A stretch of 18,762 nt of DNA from Streptosporangiaceae bacterium (GTDB taxonomy: Bacteria; Actinomycetota; Actinomycetes; Streptosporangiales; Streptosporangiaceae). The notes under the pieces were generated by a model that worked only from the letters and a program-made list of their open reading frames with translations, made no database searches and was not told where the DNA came from. The translations under genes and the position numbers were made by a program. This document shows, in pieces, positions 15,461 through 18,762 of this stretch. Where the stretch lies: positions 1 through 18,762 of the forward strand of contig JASHSZ010000391.1 of assembly GCA_030040815.1 (NCBI GenBank), in the 5' to 3' direction. Numbering within the stretch: position 1 is the first letter of the stretch; each line of letters opens with the position of its first letter.

Positions 15461-16336
15461 TCAGATGATGGGGGGGCGGCCGAGCCGGGTGAGCCGCCAG
15501 ATCGTGCGTAGCGAGATCGGCCGCCGCGCGCCGGCGTCGATGTGCCACCCTGTCGCGAAGCCCCCAAGCCAGGCGCGCAGCGCGTCACTCGACCGACGTT
15601 CCCTGATGATCGTGACCACTAGCCAGTCGAGCAGGTAGACGGCGGCAAGCGGCCACGGCAGGTTCCGCCGGGCCAGCAGGACCCTGTTCCGGCCGTCGAA
15701 GCGGTACCAGTCGGCGTGCCGCGCGTTCGGGACGGGCGGGTGGCACACCCGTGCGCCGGCGTCGTACTCGAGGGTCCAGCCGTGCTCGATCAGTCGCCAG
15801 GCCAGGTCGGTTTCCTCGTGCGCGAAGAAGAACAGCTCCGGCAAGCCACCGGCCGCAATCCACGCCGACCGACGGGCGGCGAAGCCCGTGCCGACGAACG
15901 TGGTCACGGCCGACGACCGGCCGGCGTCGGCGCGCAGCCGCGGTACGTGCCAGCGGACGCCGGGACCGCCGTCGGGATCGTCCACCCGGAAGGCCAGTAC
16001 GGCGAGCCGGGGATCGGCCGCGAACCGCGCCGCGACGTGCTTGCCGATGCCCGGATCGGCGAACCAGCCGTCATCATCCAGGAACAGCACGACCTGGCCG
16101 GAGCTGGCCGCCACGCCAGCGTTGCGTCCGGCGGCCACGCCTTGGTTATCTGGCAGGCGGACGGTGCGCACGTCGGCTGGCACCTGCGGCAGCTCGGCGC
16201 CATTCCCGACCAGCACAAGCTCCACGCCGTCGGCGCGCAGCGGCTCGGTGCTCGCGATCGCCCTGGCCAGCTCCGCCGGACGGGTGCCCATCGTAATGAT
16301 CACGCAGGACAGCTGCAGGTCGCTGGTCAGGCTCAC
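15461..16336 (-). CDS. family 2 glycosyltransferase
   Basis: Inverting GT-A glycosyltransferase of family 2, 291 residues from GTG 16336. The start is fixed by a GTGA overlap with the stop codon of the upstream phosphatidyltransferase gene, a classic sign of translational coupling. LSCVIITMGTRPAELARAI opens the nucleotide-binding fold, VAAGRNAGVAASSGQVVLFLDDDGWF carries the metal-binding Asp cluster (87-89), and HEETDLAWRL (173-182) is the ED-type acceptor/base motif. The C-terminal part (about 205-291) has one or two hydrophobic stretches (LAAVYLLDWLVVTII), so the protein is probably membrane-associated. It resembles rhamnosyl- or galactofuranosyl-transferase-like GT2 enzymes, but the sugar cannot be deduced. 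With its partner it likely builds a glycosylated lipid or a surface polymer at the cytoplasmic membrane. Confidence 0.9.
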   Translation of the reverse strand: MSLTSDLQLSCVIITMGTRPAELARAIASTEPLRADGVELVLVGNGAELPQVPADVRTVRLPDNQGVAAGRNAGVAASSGQVVLFLDDDGWFADPGIGKHVAARFAADPRLAVLAFRVDDPDGGPGVRWHVPRLRADAGRSSAVTTFVGTGFAARRSAWIAAGGLPELFFFAHEETDLAWRLIEHGWTLEYDAGARVCHPPVPNARHADWYRFDGRNRVLLARRNLPWPLAAVYLLDWLVVTIIRERRSSDALRAWLGGFATGWHIDAGARRPISLRTIWRLTRLGRPPII

Positions 16337-17106
16337 GACAGCCGCCGCGACGCCATGACCGCCACGAGGTGCACGAGAACCAGGAGTGCGGCCACGATCA
16401 GGCACCCGACGAGCAGCACCCTGGTTGCGAGCAGGTCGCCAGTTACCCGGTCGGCGACGGCGGCGAGCAGGACCAGCAGGGATAGCTCGATCTGCTGGAT
16501 GATCCGGTGCACCTTGACCGTGCTCGCGACGCGCCGCGCCAGCGCCAGGCCGGTGGAACGAGGCGTCAGCGTGGTAGGTGCGTACGCGCCGGGCAGCCCC
16601 TGGACCGCGCGGGCGACCACGACGTTGTCAGTCTCAGCCCGGACCAGGCTTGCCAGCAGAGCGGCGGCGAGGCCCGCCGTGATGTACCGGCCGGACACCG
16701 TGAGGGCGCCCTGACTGCGTATCCCGAGGCCAACGAGCATGGCCGAGTCGCACAGGTAGTGCCCGACGCGATCCAGGTAGACGCCGGTTGCCGACGTTCG
16801 CCCGGTTAGCCTTGCCAGCTCGCCGTCGCTGCAGTCGAACAGCAGGGCCAGCTGGGTCAGCACGACCGCCACGATCGCGGTCGCGAGGCCACCGAACGCG
16901 ATCACTACGCCGGCCGCGACACCGCACCCGATGAAGCACAGCGTGACCGCGTTAGGGGACCACCCGGTGCCGGCCAGCAGCCACGTCACTCGCGGCGAGA
17001 CCTTGCGCATGTAGAGACGGCCGAACAGGTGCTCGTCGTTCACCCGCTCGACGACCCAGCCCGGCTGGCCTGCCGACTTCACCTCGTTCAAGGTGGGCCG
17101 CGCCAT
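16333..17106 (-). CDS. CDP-alcohol phosphatidyltransferase family protein
   Basis: Integral membrane enzyme of the CDP-alcohol phosphotransferase family, 257 residues from ATG 17106 with GGGGGA directly upstream. The family moves a CDP-linked phospho-alcohol, usually a lipid, onto a second alcohol such as inositol phosphate, glycerol phosphate or serine. About 50 soluble residues precede about six TM helices. The signature is D91-CS-D94-G-EL-A98-R99-x8-G108-x3-D112-x3-H116. It matches the family consensus except that the last position, usually the catalytic Asp, is His. A helix LFDCSDGELARL (89-100) carries the first metal site. The gene overlaps the glycosyltransferase gene downstream by 4 bases and follows the Clp_N gene by 98 bases. 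The family call is firm; whether the Asp-to-His change alters activity is open. Confidence 0.9.
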   Translation of the reverse strand: MARPTLNEVKSAGQPGWVVERVNDEHLFGRLYMRKVSPRVTWLLAGTGWSPNAVTLCFIGCGVAAGVVIAFGGLATAIVAVVLTQLALLFDCSDGELARLTGRTSATGVYLDRVGHYLCDSAMLVGLGIRSQGALTVSGRYITAGLAAALLASLVRAETDNVVVARAVQGLPGAYAPTTLTPRSTGLALARRVASTVKVHRIIQQIELSLLVLLAAVADRVTGDLLATRVLLVGCLIVAALLVLVHLVAVMASRRLS

Positions 17107-17204
17107 GGTCCCCCGCTCGCCGTTCCCCCGTCCGGCCTGCGTCCATGCTAGGCCCGGCGGTTGCGGCGGCCGCGGCCAGCCGAGCCTTCAGGGCTGTGGG
17201 CCGG

Positions 17205-18356
17205 TCAGGCCCCGGCACCTTCCTCTGGTGGCGCGGCCGGGGGCTCCTCGGCCGGGCGACTCTCCCCTTCGGCGGGCGTCTTGCCAGCTGCCCGCGCAGA
17301 CGCGTCCCTCGCCTCCGCCGCCGCACGGTGCCGGATGTCCTCGAGGCTGTCATGCAGCGCCTGCCAGACCAGACCGAGGCTCCCGCTCAGCGGGTGGTCG
17401 CCACGGACGACTGCGCCACCGGCTGAGGTCGATTCGGCGGAGCCGCCGGACTCGCTGGACGCAGCGGCTGACTCACCGGGCAGCGGCGTCGCAGTTGCGG
17501 TGGTGCGCAGGGCCTTGGCCGCGGCGCGGCCGAGCTCGATGATCTCAGCGTCGGACGCCACGAGCGTGAGCCGGTCGTCAGTTATGGTGATCACCATCTG
17601 CCGACGGCCGGCCTCCTCGGGCAGCTCGTCGCTGCTGCCGGTGACGTCCGCCGTACGCAGCATGTCGCGCACGCTGTCAAGCTCTACGCCGAGCGCGAGG
17701 AGCGCACGGGCCGCAGCGGTGTTCGGGTCGTCGAGGGCCGCCAGCAGGAGGTGATGCGAGCCCAGCGGCCCGGCCCCGGCGAGGCGGGCGGCCCCGGCGA
17801 GGCTGATGTCGGCGGCCGGGGTCGTGCGGACCTCCGGCAGCTCTGGCTGCAGCAGCCGGATCGGGCCGGTGCGGCGTCCGCCGAGCCGGCCCAGCAGGCG
17901 TCGGCCCTGTGTCTCGGTGGTGCCCCCGTGTAGTTGATCGACCACCGCCGCGCGGATATCGCCGAGGCTCCCGGCGTGCTTGATCAGGATCTGAGCGCCG
18001 ACCCCGTTGCCCTCCCGGACAATGCCCAGCAGAACATGCTCGGTGCCGATGTAGTCGTGACCGAGCTGCAGCGCCTCCCGGAGCGCGAGCTCCAGGCACT
18101 TCTTCGCGCGCGGCGTAAAGGGGATGTGGCCGGAGCTGGCCGCCTTCCCGCGGCCGATGATGGCGAGGACGTCCTCACGACCGACGGCGAGGGTCAGGCC
18201 AAAGCCCGTTGCGACCCTCGCGGCCACCCCGGTTTCCTCGCCGAGCAGCCCGAGCAGCACGTGCTCGGTGCCGATGTAGTTGTGCTGCATCCGCCGCGCT
18301 TCTTCCTGCGCGAGCACGATGGAGCGACGGGCCCTGTCAGTGAACCGCTCAAACAT
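17205..18356 (-). CDS. stand-alone Clp_N domain protein (ClpC1/ClpC2-like, no ATPase)
   Basis: A 383-residue protein from ATG 18356; an in-frame upstream ATG at 18374 adds six unlikely residues. Residues 1-145 are nearly the N-terminal domain of ClpC: MFERFTDRARRSIVLAQEEARRMQHNYIGTEHVLLGLL, then HIPFTPRAKKCLELALREALQLGHDYIGTEHVLLGIV, the two Clp_N repeats. Glu31 and Glu106 correspond to the phospho-arginine-binding glutamates of ClpC. Phe2, His77 and Phe80 match the ClpC1 positions I recall for cyclomarin binding. A third, degenerate Clp_N-like unit follows at about 183-235 (GSHHLLLAALDDPNTAAARALLALGVELD). The remaining residues include MVITITDDRLTLVASDAEIIELGRAAAKAL and an acidic Ala/Pro/Glu-rich tail. 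No Walker A, Walker B or AAA+ module is present, so it cannot unfold proteins itself. Likely roles are adaptor, substrate sensor or antibiotic decoy, as reported for mycobacterial ClpC2. The ribosome-binding site is weak. Confidence 0.9.
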   Translation of the reverse strand: MFERFTDRARRSIVLAQEEARRMQHNYIGTEHVLLGLLGEETGVAARVATGFGLTLAVGREDVLAIIGRGKAASSGHIPFTPRAKKCLELALREALQLGHDYIGTEHVLLGIVREGNGVGAQILIKHAGSLGDIRAAVVDQLHGGTTETQGRRLLGRLGGRRTGPIRLLQPELPEVRTTPAADISLAGAARLAGAGPLGSHHLLLAALDDPNTAAARALLALGVELDSVRDMLRTADVTGSSDELPEEAGRRQMVITITDDRLTLVASDAEIIELGRAAAKALRTTATATPLPGESAAASSESGGSAESTSAGGAVVRGDHPLSGSLGLVWQALHDSLEDIRHRAAAEARDASARAAGKTPAEGESRPAEEPPAAPPEEGAGA

Positions 18357-18370
18357 GGGACAACGGTGGA

Positions 18371-18408
18371 GCATTCAATAAGGCATGTCAATACAATGCT
18401 ATTAATAG
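18371..18408. promoter_or_regulatory. AT-rich divergent promoter region with CTATTAATAG palindrome
   Basis: The 83-base spacer between the divergent Clp_N and HTH genes contains a notably AT-rich stretch in an otherwise GC-rich window. CTATTAATAG (18399-18408) is a perfect 10-bp palindrome that could serve as a -10 element on either strand. It would give leaders of about 27 bases to the HTH gene and about 40 to the Clp_N gene. GCATT/AATGC arms flank 18371-18399, and CAATA is repeated at 18376 and 18389. It may be the operator for the adjacent regulator. Confidence 0.5.
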
Positions 18409-18439
18409 GGTGGAGTCGTCTCGATACGGAGGCGGAGCG

Positions 18440-18762
18440 GTGGACTGGGAAGACCGGCTTGATGCCTGGGAGCTTGAGCTCGAGCTCAACGCCCAGCTCG
18501 ACGGATCCGACTGGGTCACGCTCGACCGGGCGGCCGCACAGACCGGAGCTTCCAGGGCGGCGCTGCGCAGCTGGTACCGGAGCGGGCAGATCCCGTCCCG
18601 GATGGTCGAGGGGCCGCACGGACCTCAGCGCCTGGTGCCGCTCGCGCTGGTCGCGGCTCGAGCAGAGGCGTCCCCCCGGCTGCGGCGGGCCGCCGAGCGC
18701 CAGCTCGCCGACCAGGCGCAGCTCGAGATTCTGCGGCATCGAGTCGACCAGCTGGAGCTGCG
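18440..18762 (+). CDS. helix-turn-helix (MerR-like) regulator, 3' end cut by window
   Basis: Partial gene, 107 residues visible, starting at GTG 18440 with GGAGG 7 bases upstream, a strong ribosome-binding site. The first 25 residues are acidic (VDWEDRLDAWELELELNAQL). WVTLDRAAAQTGASRAALRSWYRSGQIPSR (30-59) is a clear helix-turn-helix of the MerR/excisionase type, and VEGPHGPQRLVPLALV is the wing-like segment after it. The rest (about 80-107) is a charged helix, ADQAQLEILRHRVDQLEL, which looks like the beginning of a coiled coil. I know this arrangement from uncharacterised actinobacterial DNA-binding proteins; no ligand domain is visible. It is divergent from the stand-alone Clp_N gene and shares its promoter region, so it may regulate both. 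The continuation outside the window is unknown. Confidence 0.82.
   Translation, partial: MDWEDRLDAWELELELNAQLDGSDWVTLDRAAAQTGASRAALRSWYRSGQIPSRMVEGPHGPQRLVPLALVAARAEASPRLRRAAERQLADQAQLEILRHRVDQLEL

Noticed and set aside
17205..18356. Full ClpC ATPase.
   Set aside because: Only Clp_N repeats are present; no Walker A/B motifs or AAA+ domain follow before the stop codon.
1..18762. CRISPR array, tRNA/rRNA genes, insertion sequences, prophage or attachment sites.
   Set aside because: No regularly spaced repeats, no T-loop GGTTCRANNCC-type match with a foldable tRNA, and no transposase, integrase or phage proteins were seen by eye.

Overview
The window is G+C-rich and almost fully coding. GTG starts, tight gene spacing and the protein families present all point to a high-GC actinomycete. 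These include a ClpC1-like Clp_N protein, a histidine ammonia-lyase with a Cys-Ser-Gly active-site triad, an actinobacterial-style cell-wall hydrolase and a kinase-less sensor-like membrane protein. The sequence alone does not give a genus. I saw no tRNA, rRNA, CRISPR array, transposase or phage gene, so this looks like ordinary chromosome with some accessory content.

Left part (1-6494, all minus strand): a GH13 alpha-glucosidase cut by the window edge, overlapping a DedA membrane protein; then a secreted lysozyme-like/transglycosylase-like protein with a structured leader; then two apolipoprotein N-acyltransferase (Lnt) genes in tandem, 5 bases apart. About 335 bases without a convincing gene follow. 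They carry a perfect 14-bp palindrome and a good extended -10 promoter for the next gene.

Middle part (6830-13660): on the plus strand, a small one-pass membrane protein of unknown function, an EamA/DMT transporter, a divergent seryl-tRNA synthetase and a class I methyltransferase. On the minus strand, a small lipoprotein and a nitroreductase. A divergent intergenic region leads to a roughly 10-TM protein that resembles the input half of a histidine kinase but has no kinase domain.

Right part (13734-18762): a histidine ammonia-lyase gene broken by an apparent one-base deletion near 14720. A minus-strand group follows, read from right to left: a stand-alone Clp_N (ClpC1/ClpC2-like) protein with no ATPase, then a CDP-alcohol phosphatidyltransferase overlapping a family 2 glycosyltransferase by 4 bases. 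A MerR-like helix-turn-helix gene is divergent from the Clp_N gene across an AT-rich spacer and runs off the right edge.

The most interesting candidate is this Clp_N/HTH pair. The Clp_N protein keeps the pockets used by phospho-arginine and by ClpC1-targeting antibiotics but has no motor. That fits an adaptor, sensor or antibiotic-sequestering decoy under the control of the neighbouring regulator. Other points for follow-up are the Asp-to-His change in the CDP-alcohol phosphotransferase signature, the tandem lnt pair, the 14-bp palindrome and the hutH frameshift.
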